DNA of 64,000 nt from Brachybacterium muris (GCF_016907455.1 NZ_JAFBCB010000001.1:2976001-3040000); one strand, 5' to 3'; shown: positions 50,556 to 59,322, counted from the first letter of the stretch. The notes: generated by a model from the sequence alone, not told the origin. Numbers and translations are program-made.

Positions 50556-51077
50556 ATGGCCAGGAGCAAGAGGAAGCGGTCCGCACGGGCGAAGGCTGCA
50601 CCCGCAGCCGCGACGTCCGAGTCGGAGCACCTCGAGGAGCTCGCCCAGGACGACGTCGAGGACTCCAAGGACCCCAAGGACCCCAAGGACTCCAAGGACT
50701 CCAAGGACTCCAAGGACAAGGGTCCCCGCGCCGACACCGGCAAGGATCCGGTGCGGAAGAAGCGCACCCCGGCCAGGGCGGCCACCGGTGAGCTGGGCGA
50801 GAAGGCGAAGGATGCCTCCCGCTCGAAGTCCCCGAAGAAGTCCGCTGCCGCCGAGGGTGCCCGCAGCGGCCGCGGCCGTCGGGTCGCAGCCACCTCGCAG
50901 ATGAACCCGCAGTGGCTGGTCCCCACGGCCGTCACCCTGCTGATCGTGGGCCTGGTGTACCTGGTCACCTACTACCTCTCCGCCGGCACCCTCCCGTTGC
51001 CGATCGGGGACTGGAACCTGGCCGCGGGCTTCGGACTGATCATGCTGGGTGGCGGCATGTTCATGTTCTGGAAGTGA
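50556..51077 (+). CDS. crgA: Cell division protein CrgA with long charged N-terminal extension
   Basis: A septation factor linking FtsZ, FtsI and other divisome proteins. The C-terminal 60 residues are typical CrgA: MNPQWLVPTAVTLLIVGLVYLV, a short loop, and a second helix ending GGGMFMFWK. Known CrgA proteins have about 85-95 residues, while this one has 173. The extra part is highly charged and contains a run of DPKD/DSKD units (bases 50660-50720) encoded by tandem AAGGACTCC-like 9-mers. ATG 50556 is preceded by a weak GAGGGAGC site. Confidence 0.9.
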   Translation: MARSKRKRSARAKAAPAAATSESEHLEELAQDDVEDSKDPKDPKDSKDSKDSKDKGPRADTGKDPVRKKRTPARAATGELGEKAKDASRSKSPKKSAAAEGARSGRGRRVAATSQMNPQWLVPTAVTLLIVGLVYLVTYYLSAGTLPLPIGDWNLAAGFGLIMLGGGMFMFWK

Positions 51078-52093
51078 CCTCCGTGGCAGACCTTTCCCCT
51101 GCGGACGGCGAGACCCGGCCGCGTCACCCATGGCACCGCTTCGTGGCCCTCGGCGACTCCTTCACCGAGGGCATCGGCGATCCCGACCCGATGGTGCCCG
51201 GCGGGCACCGCGGCTGGGCCGATCGTGTGGCCGACGAACTGGGCCGCGACGCGCCCGACTTCAGCTACGCGAACCTCGCGATCCGGGGGCGGCTGTACAA
51301 GCAGATCCTCGATGAGCAGCTCGAACCGGCCCTCGCCCTCAACGCGGACCTGATCAGCATCTTCGCCGGTGGCAACGATGTGATCCGCAGGGGCGACCCC
51401 GACGAGATCGCTTCGGCGATGGACGATGCGGTGGGGCGACTGGCGGCCGACGGCGCCACAGTGATCCTGTGGACGGGGCCCGACGTGGGCGACACGGCGG
51501 TGTTCAACCTGATCCGGGGCCGGGTCGCGATCTACAACGAGAACATCCGGGCGGTGGCACGCAGACATGGTGCGGCCGTGGTAGACCTGTGGTCGCTGCC
51601 CGCCCTCACCCACTCGGTGATGTGGGCGGAGGATCGTCTGCACTTCTCCCCCGCCGGCCACCAGGCGATCGCAGTGGAGGTGCTGGACACCCTGAGCGTC
51701 CCCCATGGACTGGACCGGTTCACCCTGCATGATGACGAGGGCGAGGAGCGGACCAGGCGCGAGGTGCGCCACGAGGACATCCAGTGGGCCCGCCAGTACC
51801 TGGGACCATGGGTGGTGCGCCGCATCCGGGGCGTCTCCTCCGGTGACGGCATCGCTCCTAAGCGCCCCCAGCCCTCCCCCGTGTTCGGGCAGGCCATGCC
51901 CCCTGGCTCCTCGGCCGCCGATCCGGTGCGGGCTGCCGCGGATGCCGCGGGGACAGCTGTGGACACTGTTCGGGCTGCCGCTGCCGAAGCGTTCGGCGCC
52001 GGGAAGGCCGATGAGGAGCGTGGCGGGCAGTCACCGCAGGGCGGGCAGGCATCCAAGGACGATCAGACCCCGGCGGAGCCGAAGGACCACTGA
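51074..52093 (+). CDS. SGNH/GDSL-family hydrolase
   Basis: A 339-residue predicted esterase or lipase. Block I ALGDSFTEGIGD has nucleophile Ser29, block III is FAGGNDVIRR, and the catalytic Asp/His pair is in DRLHFSPAGHQ. There is no signal peptide. The last ~90 residues are an Ala-rich, then charged, low-complexity tail. GTG 51074 overlaps the crgA stop (GTGA), and GTG 51083 is an alternative. Substrate unknown. Co-transcription with crgA hints at an envelope-related role. Confidence 0.85.
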   Translation: MTSVADLSPADGETRPRHPWHRFVALGDSFTEGIGDPDPMVPGGHRGWADRVADELGRDAPDFSYANLAIRGRLYKQILDEQLEPALALNADLISIFAGGNDVIRRGDPDEIASAMDDAVGRLAADGATVILWTGPDVGDTAVFNLIRGRVAIYNENIRAVARRHGAAVVDLWSLPALTHSVMWAEDRLHFSPAGHQAIAVEVLDTLSVPHGLDRFTLHDDEGEERTRREVRHEDIQWARQYLGPWVVRRIRGVSSGDGIAPKRPQPSPVFGQAMPPGSSAADPVRAAADAAGTAVDTVRAAAAEAFGAGKADEERGGQSPQGGQASKDDQTPAEPKDH

Positions 52094-52232
52094 CGGAGCC
52101 GCTGGGCCGCTGATCCCGGGGACGGGGATGGGTACTTCTCCCCAGGGCACAACGGGTTTCAGGCCGGTACGCTGAGTCCGCGGGCGGCGCTGACCGCGCC
52201 GCGCTGATCACTCCTCCTCCGACGGGAACATC

Positions 52233-53198
52233 ATGAACACCATTTCGCGGCGCCGGCGCCTCTTGGCCGCGCTGGTCCTGCCCTTCCTCCTGGTCCTCGC
52301 GGGATGCCGCTTCCACGCGGATTTCGAGATCAATGACGTCGACTCCATGAACGTGACGATGGATCTCGGGATCGACACCGAGTTCATCGCTGACACCTAC
52401 GGGTCCGCTGCGGAGATGTGCGAAGACATGCAGGAGGAGGAGAGCCTCTTCGGCGAGGTGACGCCCGAGCCCTACGAGGAGGAGGGGCTGTGGGGCTGCC
52501 GTGCCACCGGTGTGATCGAGCGCGCCGACTTCGGCAGCGACATGCAGCTCAGCGAGGAGGACGGGAAGTTCCACCTGGTGATGGGCGGCAGCTCCACCGA
52601 CCCGGGCGCCGAGACGGAGGCCCTCGAGTCGCAGATCGACTTCCGCGCCTCCTTCACCTTCCCCGGCAAGGTGCTGGAGTCCAAGGGCGGCACCATCGAC
52701 GGCAACACCGTCACCTACACGAGCATGACCGAGTTCTCGAACGGGGTGGACATCACCGCCGAGTCCGGCGGCTTCCCCTGGTGGATCGTCGTGGTCGCGG
52801 TGCTGCTGCTCGGTTTCCTGCTGCTGCTCGCCCTGGGTCTCGGCGCGTTTCTGTTCATGCGCTCGCGCAAGAAGGCGAAGTCCCCGGCTGCGGCGCCGGG
52901 CGGCTACGGCTCCCCGGCCGCGCCCGGCTCCCACGCCGTGCCGCCCGCTCCGGGCAGCAACGGATCCCCGGCGGTGCCTCCGGCTCCGCAGGCAGGACAG
53001 TCCTGGGGCGGTTCGGCCCAGCAGTCCGCGCCTCCCGCTCAGGGACAGCAGTGGGGCTCCAGCCCGGCGCAGCCCGGTCAGGGGCAGCCGCCCCAGGCGC
53101 CCGAACAGGGCCAGCAGCCGTGGAGCCAGGCTCCCGGTCAGAACCAGCCCCCGCAGGCTCCCGGACAGGGCCAGCCCCCGCAGAACCCGGGGTGGTGA
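52233..53198 (+). CDS. LppM-like lipoprotein with C-terminal membrane helix and Gln/Pro tail
   Basis: A 321-residue protein. The signal peptide RRRRLLAALVLPFLLVLAGC gives lipidated Cys25. The exported domain (residues ~26-185) resembles LppM: FHADFEINDVDSMNVTMDLGI and TYTSMTEFSNGVDITAESGG. A transmembrane helix (~188-212) and a basic stop-transfer follow. The last ~100 residues are repeats of PAQPGQGQPPQAP type. Such a topology leaves the tail in the cytoplasm. The mycobacterial LppM affects lipid handling and phagosome fate, and the function here is unknown. Confidence 0.78.
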   Translation: MNTISRRRRLLAALVLPFLLVLAGCRFHADFEINDVDSMNVTMDLGIDTEFIADTYGSAAEMCEDMQEEESLFGEVTPEPYEEEGLWGCRATGVIERADFGSDMQLSEEDGKFHLVMGGSSTDPGAETEALESQIDFRASFTFPGKVLESKGGTIDGNTVTYTSMTEFSNGVDITAESGGFPWWIVVVAVLLLGFLLLLALGLGAFLFMRSRKKAKSPAAAPGGYGSPAAPGSHAVPPAPGSNGSPAVPPAPQAGQSWGGSAQQSAPPAQGQQWGSSPAQPGQGQPPQAPEQGQQPWSQAPGQNQPPQAPGQGQPPQNPGW

Positions 53199-53295
53199 CC
53201 GCCTCCCCCACCGTCATGTGAGGAGCTTCATGCGCGCAGGATTGGCACCGCCCGGGCGGAAGCACTAAACTCGTGCAGGTCGGCTTCACCGACGG

Positions 53296-53368
53296 GCGCC
53301 CGTAGCTTAACGGATAGAGCATCTGACTACGGATCAGAAGGTTGGGGGTTCGAATCCCTCCGGGCGCG
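53296..53368 (+). tRNA. tRNA-Arg (anticodon ACG)
   Basis: A full cloverleaf: acceptor arms GCGCCCG (53296-53302) and CGGGCGC (53361-53367) pair perfectly. D-arm residues include AGCTTAACGGATAGAGC. Anticodon stem TCTGA/TCAGA encloses loop CTACGGA with anticodon ACG. The T-arm loop is GGTTCGAATCC, and the discriminator is G. CCA is not encoded. A34 is expected to be deaminated to inosine to read CGU, CGC and CGA. Confidence 0.96.
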
Positions 53369-53384
53369 CTGCAGGATCTCGATG

Positions 53385-53417
53385 AAGGCCCTGGTCACCA
53401 CGGTGACCAGGGCCTTT
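53385..53417. terminator. Intrinsic terminator after tRNA-Arg
   Basis: AAGGCCCTGGTCACC and its exact complement GGTGACCAGGGCCTT flank a two-base centre, and TTTCTC follows on the + strand. It begins 17 bases after the tRNA. The minus-strand monooxygenase relic ends at 53419, so the element can serve both directions. Confidence 0.88.
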
Positions 53418-53418
53418 C

Positions 53419-54632
53419 TCATGCTCGGCGCAGGCGACGGCGTCTCGAACGATGCCGCCCACCCCGCGCACCGTCCCGCTTCACGACGCCTCGGGCGATC
53501 GCTGCGGCATCCAGCCGCAGCTCCCGGAACATGCCGGAGATCGGGTTGGCGAAGCCGGTGAACCACAGTCCCGGCAGCGCTTCCCGCCCTCCGGTGACGC
53601 GGGGCAGGCCGCGCTCGTCCAGCAACCCCCGGTGCCCCACCAGGTTCTCCAGGGCGCGCTCGTAGCCGGCCGCGACGATCACCACCTCGGGATCGACCCG
53701 GGCGCCATCGGCCAGCTCCACATGGTCGGTACCGAACCGGGCAGGGGAACCGACGGCCTGCACCCGTCCCTCCCGGATGGCTGCGACGATGCCCACGTCC
53801 TGCACCGGGATGGTGCCCTTCAGCACCTGCGAGTAGATCCCTCCGTGGGGCCGTGGCACCCCGTGGGCGGAGAGGTCCTGCAGGTCCCGGTGGAACACCC
53901 GGTCCTGCAGCGCGTCCACCAGCCGCACCGGCAGGTGTCGCACCAGGATCCCCACGGCCGTGGTGGTGAGGAAGGCGCCTCGCTCACGCTTGAGGATGTA
54001 GGGAGGGGTGCGCACACTGATCCGCACCGGCCCGGCACCGTGCTCGGTGAGGTCGGTGGCGATCTCCGCCCCGGTGTTGCCGAAGCCCACCACCAGCACA
54101 CTGCGCCCTGCGAACGTGGCCCCGCTGCGGTACTGCGAGGCGTGGAGGATCTGCCCGGTGAACTGCTCCTCCCCCGGCCAGGTGGGCCGCCGGGGGTGTT
54201 GTTGTACCCGGTGGCGACCACCACGTCCCGTGCGCGCAGCACCTCGCCACCGGCCAGATGCACCAGCCAGTCACTGCCGGGACGCTCGATCCGCTCCACA
54301 GCAGTGCCGGTGCGGATCTCCAGATCGTGGTGGGCGGCATACTGCTCCAGGTAGCGCACCACGTCGTCCCGTGCCACCCAGCGGCCGTACTCGCGCGGTA
54401 TCGGCAGGCCGCCCAGGCCCGACAGTCCCCGGGGGGTGTGCAGGTGCAGGCGGTCGTAGTGGCCCCTCCAGCTGGACCCCACCTGCTGCGCACGGTCCAC
54501 CACCAGCACGTCGACGCCCCGCCGTCGCAGGGCCGCCGCAGCGGCCAGTCCGCCCGGTCCGGCACCGATCACCACCGCACCCCGAGAGCGCTCACCGTTC
54601 GACCCCGCTCCACGGGGCGGATGGTCGATCAC
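53419..54632 (-). pseudogene. Flavin-dependent monooxygenase (FMO/BVMO type), frameshifted
   Basis: Two frames together encode one ~404-residue flavoprotein. The first (54632 down to ~54196) has GAGPGGLAAAAALRRRGVDV and VVVATGYNNTP. The second (~54196 to 53419) has EEQFTGQILHASQY, the FxGxxxHxxxY fingerprint of FMO/Baeyer-Villiger enzymes. The second dinucleotide fold, VVGFGNTGAEIATDL, and the family end GLWFTGFANPISGMFRELRLDA follow. The junction is at a five-G run (54192-54196), and one extra base there would restore the frame. It overlaps the SDR relic by four bases (GTG start 54632). A sequencing error in the homopolymer cannot be excluded. Confidence 0.83.
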
Positions 54633-55417
54633 CGCAGACCCGTCTTCTCGTTCTCACGGCGGGTGGCGAGGCGGGATCCTGCGTCCATCAGCGCTGGGGA
54701 GAGGCGTTCGATAGCCCAGATGGCACGGGTGAAGGCCCCGACGGGGATGATCGTGCGCCCCCGCTCGATGCCTCGAAGGGCGGCGGCTGCCACCTCGTCG
54801 GCGGTGAGCAGGCGCGGCTGCAGGGAGTGGGCGTAGCGGCGGAAGGACCCGGTGTGCTCGCCCGGGTCCAGGGGCTCGTCCAGCAGCTTGGTGTCCACGA
54901 ACCCGGGGCACAGCACATGCACCCGCACCCGCCGTGCACGTGCCTCGATGGCGAGGGCGCGGGAGTAGGCCACCACCGCGTGCTTGGTGGTGGTGTACGG
55001 GAGTTGGCGGGGGGAGACCATCAGCCCGGCCAGCGACCCGGTGTTGAGGATGACGCCGGCCCGCCTCGGCGCCATGACGGCGTAGGCGGCCTGCGAACCG
55101 TCGATCACGGCGCGCAGGTTCAGGGCGAGGGCCTGGTCCCAGTGGCGCTCCTCGACCTCCTCCACCGGCCCGTACAGCAGTGCGCCGGCATTGTTGGCCA
55201 TCAGGTCCAGCCGGCCCTCACGCTGCACGGTCCTCTGCACCAGCGCGGGCACCGCACCGGGCTCGGTGACGTCGATGCCGACGGCGACGGTCCGGCCACC
55301 GAGCGACTCGGCCAGGGCCGTCGCCGCGGCCTCGTCACGGTCGGCGACGATCACCCGGCCGTCGCGCTCCACCAAGCGCCGCGTGAGGGCCCGGCCGATG
55401 CCGGAGGCGCCTCCGGT
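54629..55417 (-). pseudogene. Short-chain dehydrogenase lacking its start and first beta strand
   Basis: The frame is open for 262 codons and has TGGASGIG (the NAD(P)-binding Gly motif) at its very beginning, NNAG, a catalytic Ser in NTGSLAG, and YTTTK. The codon immediately before TGGASGIG is TAG (55418-55420), which is the stop of the upstream Gfo/Idh gene in the same frame. No start codon or first strand exists. The first usable starts (TTG 55375, GTG 55372) lie beyond the Gly motif, so any product would lack cofactor binding. The end overlaps the frameshifted monooxygenase, so this was a two-gene unit. Confidence 0.78.
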
Positions 55418-56692
55418 CTAGCCCTGGGCCTCCTGCCAGGCCTCGAGCACCTCACGCACCGAGGTCCAGGACTGCATGAGCTCCCGGGCCTCGGGGTGGG
55501 CCTCCGCGGCGATCGCCTGCTGGCGGGCCTCCTCCAGCAGCGGGTCGATCTCGATCCTCGTGCCGTGGTCCACCGAGGCCACCGCGGCCTCCACCATCGC
55601 GAAGCTCAGCAGGTTCTCGTGCACCTCGCACATGGGGGTGCGGGCCTCCCGCAGGGCGGTCACGAACTCGATCAGCGAGGCGGCGATCTGGTCGGGCTCC
55701 GAATCCGGGTCGGGCTGCTGTGCGATCCACTCCTGCAGGCGGGCGGTCTCCTCCTCGTCGGCTGTGGAGAGCACGGGCAGGCCGGTGCCGTCCCAGGTGG
55801 CGGTGCCGTGCTGGGCGCCGATGCGCCACTCGCTGTTCCACCAGGTGGCAGCGCCGCGCGCGTTCCAGGTGCCGTTGTAGACGAACAGGGAGCCGTCGGA
55901 CATCTCGAAGGTCGCCGAGACGGTCGCGTCGTGGTCGTACACGCTCCACTCGGGGCGGGCGCCGTGGGCGGTGACCGCCACCGGGTCGGTGCCCAGGATG
56001 TACCGGGCGGTGTCGAAGGCGTGGATGCCCATGTCGCGCAGCATCGGGTGCAGCTGGTGACGGCGGTACCCCTCGTGCTCCTCGAACAGGGAGAAGAACG
56101 CACTGGTGATCACGGTGGGACCGTGATCGGCCACGAACGCCTGCAACTGGCGCACCTGGGGGAAGAAGCGCCGGGACTGGGACACCATGAACGGCACCCC
56201 GGTGAGTTCCGCATGCGCCACCAGGCTGATCGCCTCCGGCAGGGTCTCGGTGACCGGCTTCTCCCCCAGCACCGGGATGCCGGCGTGCAGTGCCCGCACG
56301 GTGACCGGGTGGTGCGCCACCGGCACCGTGGGGTTGATCAGCAGATCGGCTCCCACCTCGAGGGCGAGGTCCACCCCGTCGGTGCCGGTCGCGATCGAGG
56401 AGGGATCCTCCGCGCCGCAGCCGGCGATCACCTTCGCGGGTGCCGCTTCGACCAGGTCGGCCACACCCACCAGTTCAGCGACGGGGCTGTCCACCACCTC
56501 GCGGGCCCACCAGTCGCCCATGGACCCGGCGCCCACGATGACCACGCGGGCGGGGCGGTCGGCGGGGATGCGGGCGGCTTCGCGGGCGCGAGCCTGTGCC
56601 TCGCGGCGTGCCTCGGCGGGGGATCGGTCCGATGCGGCCGCCTCCCCGGCGTGACCAGGGGCGTCGTTCGTCGTGGTGGTCTCAGATGACAC
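55418..56692 (-). CDS. Gfo/Idh/MocA family oxidoreductase
   Basis: An NAD(P)-dependent sugar or inositol dehydrogenase-like protein of 424 residues. A ~45-residue charged N-terminal extension precedes the Rossmann segment RVVIVGAGSMGDWWAREV. The family motif GEKPVTE and the C-terminal substrate domain (YNGTWNARGAATWWNSEWRIGA) are seen, with a His in DMGIHAFDTARYILG. GTG 56692 overlaps the ThuA end by 11 bases. ThuA/Gfo pairs are common in carbohydrate catabolism. The real substrate is not evident. Confidence 0.88.
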   Translation of the reverse strand: MSSETTTTNDAPGHAGEAAASDRSPAEARREAQARAREAARIPADRPARVVIVGAGSMGDWWAREVVDSPVAELVGVADLVEAAPAKVIAGCGAEDPSSIATGTDGVDLALEVGADLLINPTVPVAHHPVTVRALHAGIPVLGEKPVTETLPEAISLVAHAELTGVPFMVSQSRRFFPQVRQLQAFVADHGPTVITSAFFSLFEEHEGYRRHQLHPMLRDMGIHAFDTARYILGTDPVAVTAHGARPEWSVYDHDATVSATFEMSDGSLFVYNGTWNARGAATWWNSEWRIGAQHGTATWDGTGLPVLSTADEEETARLQEWIAQQPDPDSEPDQIAASLIEFVTALREARTPMCEVHENLLSFAMVEAAVASVDHGTRIEIDPLLEEARQQAIAAEAHPEARELMQSWTSVREVLEAWQEAQG

Positions 56693-57455
56693 GCGTGGTC
56701 CCCTGCTCGTCGTCGGTGCGGAACCAGTCGCGCTGGGCGTTGTCGATCTTCACGGGCTGGGCGGGGCGGTCCTCGGGGCGGGCCCACACCACGGCATTGG
56801 CCAGCACGCGGCGGATCTCGGCCTGCCGGTACACGGGGTACTCCTGGTCACCGGGGCTGAAGTAGAACATCTTGCCCTTGCCGCGGCGGAACACGCAGCC
56901 CGAGCGGAACACCTCGCCGCCGGCGAAGGACGAGATGAACACCAGCTCGTCCGGGGCGGGGATGTCGAACATCTCCCCGTACATCTCCTGGGCGGGGATC
57001 ACGATCGGGTGGGGCACGCCGCGGGCGATGGGGTGGGAGCCGTTGACGGTCCACACCCGCTCCTCCTCGCCCTCGTTGCGCCACAGCAGGTTGCAGGTGG
57101 TGCCCAGCAGGCGCTTGAACACCTTGGCGTAGTGGGCGGAATGCAGGGCGATCAGGCCCATGCCCTCGTGGACGCGGCGCACCACGCGCTCGGCCACCTC
57201 ATCGGGCACGTCCTCGTGGGCCATGTGGCCCCACCAGGTCAGCACGTCGGTGGCGGCCAGGGCCTCCTCCGACAGCGACTCCTCGATGTCGTCCAGCAGG
57301 GCGATGCGCACCTCGGCGTCCACGCCGTCGGCCGCGAGGGTCTCACGCAGCCCGTCGGCGATCACCGTGTGCATGCCCTCGGGGTAGATCTCCTGGACCT
57401 TCGGGTCCACCTTCTCGTGCCTGTTCTCGCCGAACACGGCGATGCGCAGTGTCAT
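56682..57455 (-). CDS. ThuA-like domain protein (trehalose/sugar utilisation family)
   Basis: A 257-residue glutamine-amidotransferase-like fold protein. Conserved segments include VFGENRHEK, TVIADGLRETL, TWWGHMAHEDVPDE, IALHSAHYAKVFKRLLGTTC and PGDQEYPVYRQAEIRRVLANAV. ATG 57455 follows GAGGACATCC. First gene of a two-gene unit with the Gfo/Idh oxidoreductase. The ThuA domain is linked to trehalose and other disaccharide catabolism in Rhizobium, so a carbohydrate role is inferred. Confidence 0.88.
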   Translation of the reverse strand: MTLRIAVFGENRHEKVDPKVQEIYPEGMHTVIADGLRETLAADGVDAEVRIALLDDIEESLSEEALAATDVLTWWGHMAHEDVPDEVAERVVRRVHEGMGLIALHSAHYAKVFKRLLGTTCNLLWRNEGEEERVWTVNGSHPIARGVPHPIVIPAQEMYGEMFDIPAPDELVFISSFAGGEVFRSGCVFRRGKGKMFYFSPGDQEYPVYRQAEIRRVLANAVVWARPEDRPAQPVKIDNAQRDWFRTDDEQGTTRVI

Positions 57456-57604
57456 GGATGTCCTCAACTGATGGCTGGTCGGTGCAGTTCCCGGTCGCCG
57501 ACGGCCGCCGCAGCGGGCACCGGCACAGGATCCCACCATCGTAGGGTCGCGCCGCCTGGGTGGTCTGGACATGCGCGGGGCCGGGACTGCAAAGACCTCC
57601 GCCA

Positions 57605-57686
57605 ACCGCCCGTGGTCGTGAACGGACGGCCGCCGACCGCCCGTGGTCGTGAACGGACGGCCGCCGACCGCCCGTGGTCGTGAACG
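57605..57686. repeat. 31-bp tandem repeat, about 2.6 copies
   Basis: Copies at 57605-57635 and 57636-57666 are near-identical, and a partial copy covers 57667-57686. Each contains CGTGGTCGTGAACGG. The block lies in the divergent gap between thuA and the esterase gene and could be an operator array or a replication-slippage product. It is too short and spacer-less to be CRISPR. Confidence 0.8.
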
Positions 57687-58006
57687 CTCACCCCCGGATC
57701 GTGATCGTCCTGTGACTCACGCCTCACGGTTCTCCGCTACGGTCGTCCACAGGTTCCCTCAACGGCGAGGGAACCTCTTCTTCTTCCTCGCCCCGGAACA
57801 CCCTCTCCCCGGGTTCGCCGACCTCTCCGTGGCACCTTCGTACCAGCGAGAGCGTCGTGCGGCACCAAAGTACTATTTCCCCTGGTCAGGCGACTCGCCG
57901 GGCCCACCAGGGCACCTTGCAGCGGGCTCGTGGGACAGGACATGGTGCTGGGGGTCACACCTGTCACGGTCGTCGTATCGACCGCCACCGCGTTCTAGGA
58001 GCTCCC
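57687..58006 (+). promoter_or_regulatory. Long untranslated leader of the esterase gene with a terminator-like hairpin
   Basis: There is no convincing gene in this 320-base stretch. Arms 57751-57760 (AGGTTCCCTC) and 57767-57776 form a perfect 10-bp stem with loop AACGGC, followed by CTTCTTCTTCCTC, like an attenuator. Candidate -35/-10 bases are weak. AGGAG at 57997-58001 serves GTG 58007. I cannot match the rest to a known riboswitch. Confidence 0.4.
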
Positions 58007-59179
58007 GTGCACCAGCCCTCGTCATCACCCCACGCCCCTGTTCTGCCGGGAGCCGATGCTCCTGTCGCCGCGTTGCCCACCGCTCCTACCGCGACCGTCG
58101 GCCGTCTGTCGCGGCGCTCGCTGCTGCTGGGAGCGGCGGCCCTGGCCCCGATCGTCGCCGTGGGTGCCGGCAGTGCAGGACAGCAGGCGAGCGCGCTGAG
58201 CGGTTTCCACGACGCAGCGGGGCTGCGCCGCGTGGGCGAGTGGCCGCACCCCGACATCCGCTCGGTGGACTTCCGCTTCGACACCGGCGGCATGGTGAAG
58301 ACCTTCCCGCCGTCGGTGCGGGTGACGGTGCCGCCCAGCTACGGGTCCAGCCCCGACCGCCGCTACCCGGTGCTCGTGCTCCTGCACGGTCAGGGCGGCT
58401 TCTACCAGGACTGGACCAACCTCGGTGGGGTCGTGGAGCAGACCGAGCAGCACGAGGTGATCGTGGTGATGCCCGACGGCGGAAGCGGCTCCTTCTACTC
58501 CAACGCCAACGCCCCACTGCCCGGGCGTGAGGCCGCCTGGGAGTTATTCATCATGGACCAGGTGCTGCCCTTCGTGCATGCCAACTTCCGCACCCGACCC
58601 GAGGCGATGGCGATCGGTGGACTGTCCATGGGCGGCTGGGGTGCGCTGGCCCTGGGCCAGCGCTACTGGGGGCACTTCCGCTCGGTGAGCTCCTACTCCG
58701 GTCCCGCCGACTGCGGCATCTCGACGGCCGACGGGCTCGCGGTGGCCGGTGCCATCTGGATCTGCCCCTCGTTCGAGCTCGCAAAGCACCCCTTGACCGC
58801 GAACTTCGTGGGGGCGACCTGGGGTCCCTCCGTGAACCCGCCGATCGCCAAGAGCTACAACCCGATGGACAACATCGAGACCTACCGCGGCAAGCGCGTG
58901 TTCCTGCGCACCGGTGATGGGGCCTGGGACGACTTCTTCGACGACCTGCGTGCGGACCGCGAGCTGCTGGGCCAGTTCGAGGCGAAGGTCGGCACGATCG
59001 GCGAGAACGTGATCGAGAACGCCGTCCACCCCAACCAGCAGCGCTTCAGCGACGCCCTGGGGGCCGCCGGCATCGACCACGACTTCGCGGTCATCCGCGG
59101 CGCCACCCACGAATGGGGACTGTGGAAGGACAATCTGGCTGAGGACCTGCCCGGGATCATGGGCGTGCTCAACGCCTGA
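58007..59179 (+). CDS. Tat-exported alpha/beta-hydrolase, esterase D/antigen 85-like
   Basis: A 390-residue secreted esterase or acyltransferase. GTG 58007 follows TAGGAGCTCCC. The Tat signal SRRSLLLGAAALAPIVAVGAG (residues ~35-55) is followed by a cleavage region near ASA. The catalytic domain starts with RYPVLVLLHGQGGFYQDW. The nucleophile Ser207 is in GGLSMGGWGAL, and the likely catalytic His is in RGATHEWGLWKD near the end. Antigen-85-type mycolyltransferases share this fold, but mycolate use is not implied here. Confidence 0.87.
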   Translation: MHQPSSSPHAPVLPGADAPVAALPTAPTATVGRLSRRSLLLGAAALAPIVAVGAGSAGQQASALSGFHDAAGLRRVGEWPHPDIRSVDFRFDTGGMVKTFPPSVRVTVPPSYGSSPDRRYPVLVLLHGQGGFYQDWTNLGGVVEQTEQHEVIVVMPDGGSGSFYSNANAPLPGREAAWELFIMDQVLPFVHANFRTRPEAMAIGGLSMGGWGALALGQRYWGHFRSVSSYSGPADCGISTADGLAVAGAIWICPSFELAKHPLTANFVGATWGPSVNPPIAKSYNPMDNIETYRGKRVFLRTGDGAWDDFFDDLRADRELLGQFEAKVGTIGENVIENAVHPNQQRFSDALGAAGIDHDFAVIRGATHEWGLWKDNLAEDLPGIMGVLNA

Positions 59180-59221
59180 TCCGGCCCGCACGACTGCCCG
59201 CCGCCGACGCCGGTCCTGCGG

Positions 59222-59283
59222 CACTGAGAGCCGGACGCACCTCAGAACCGGAACTGGTTCCAGGATGCGTCCGGCGCTCAGTG
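59222..59283. terminator. Nested inverted repeat between convergent genes
   Basis: Outer arms around CACTGAG-A-GCCGGACGCA and TGCGTCCGGC-G-CTCAGTG pair for about 20 bases with one mismatch. An inner GAACC/GGTTC stem sits in the loop. It lies between the esterase stop and the minus-strand gene ending at 59323, and probably stops transcription from both sides. Confidence 0.7.
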
Positions 59284-59322
59284 TCCGCGTCTCCTGTCCG
59301 CATCTCCTGTCTGCGTCTCCTG
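59284..59322. repeat. Three 13-bp direct repeats
   Basis: Units 59284-59296, 59297-59309 and 59310-59322 are variants of TCCGCGTCTCCTG. They end exactly at the stop codon of the minus-strand gene at 59323. Possibly slippage-derived. Confidence 0.75.

Noticed and set aside
53296-55420. Genomic island inserted at tRNA-Arg
   Set aside because: There is no integrase, no repeat of the tRNA 3' end was seen downstream, and the composition matches the neighbours. Gene decay alone is not evidence of transfer.
54008-56689. An 893-codon + strand frame across the SDR, monooxygenase and Gfo/Idh genes
   Set aside because: His/Gly/Arg-rich antisense shadow without domains, and the minus strand genes are recognisable even where damaged.
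57605-57686. Possible CRISPR array
   Set aside because: The 31-bp units are contiguous with no spacers, there are fewer than three copies, and no cas gene is in the window.
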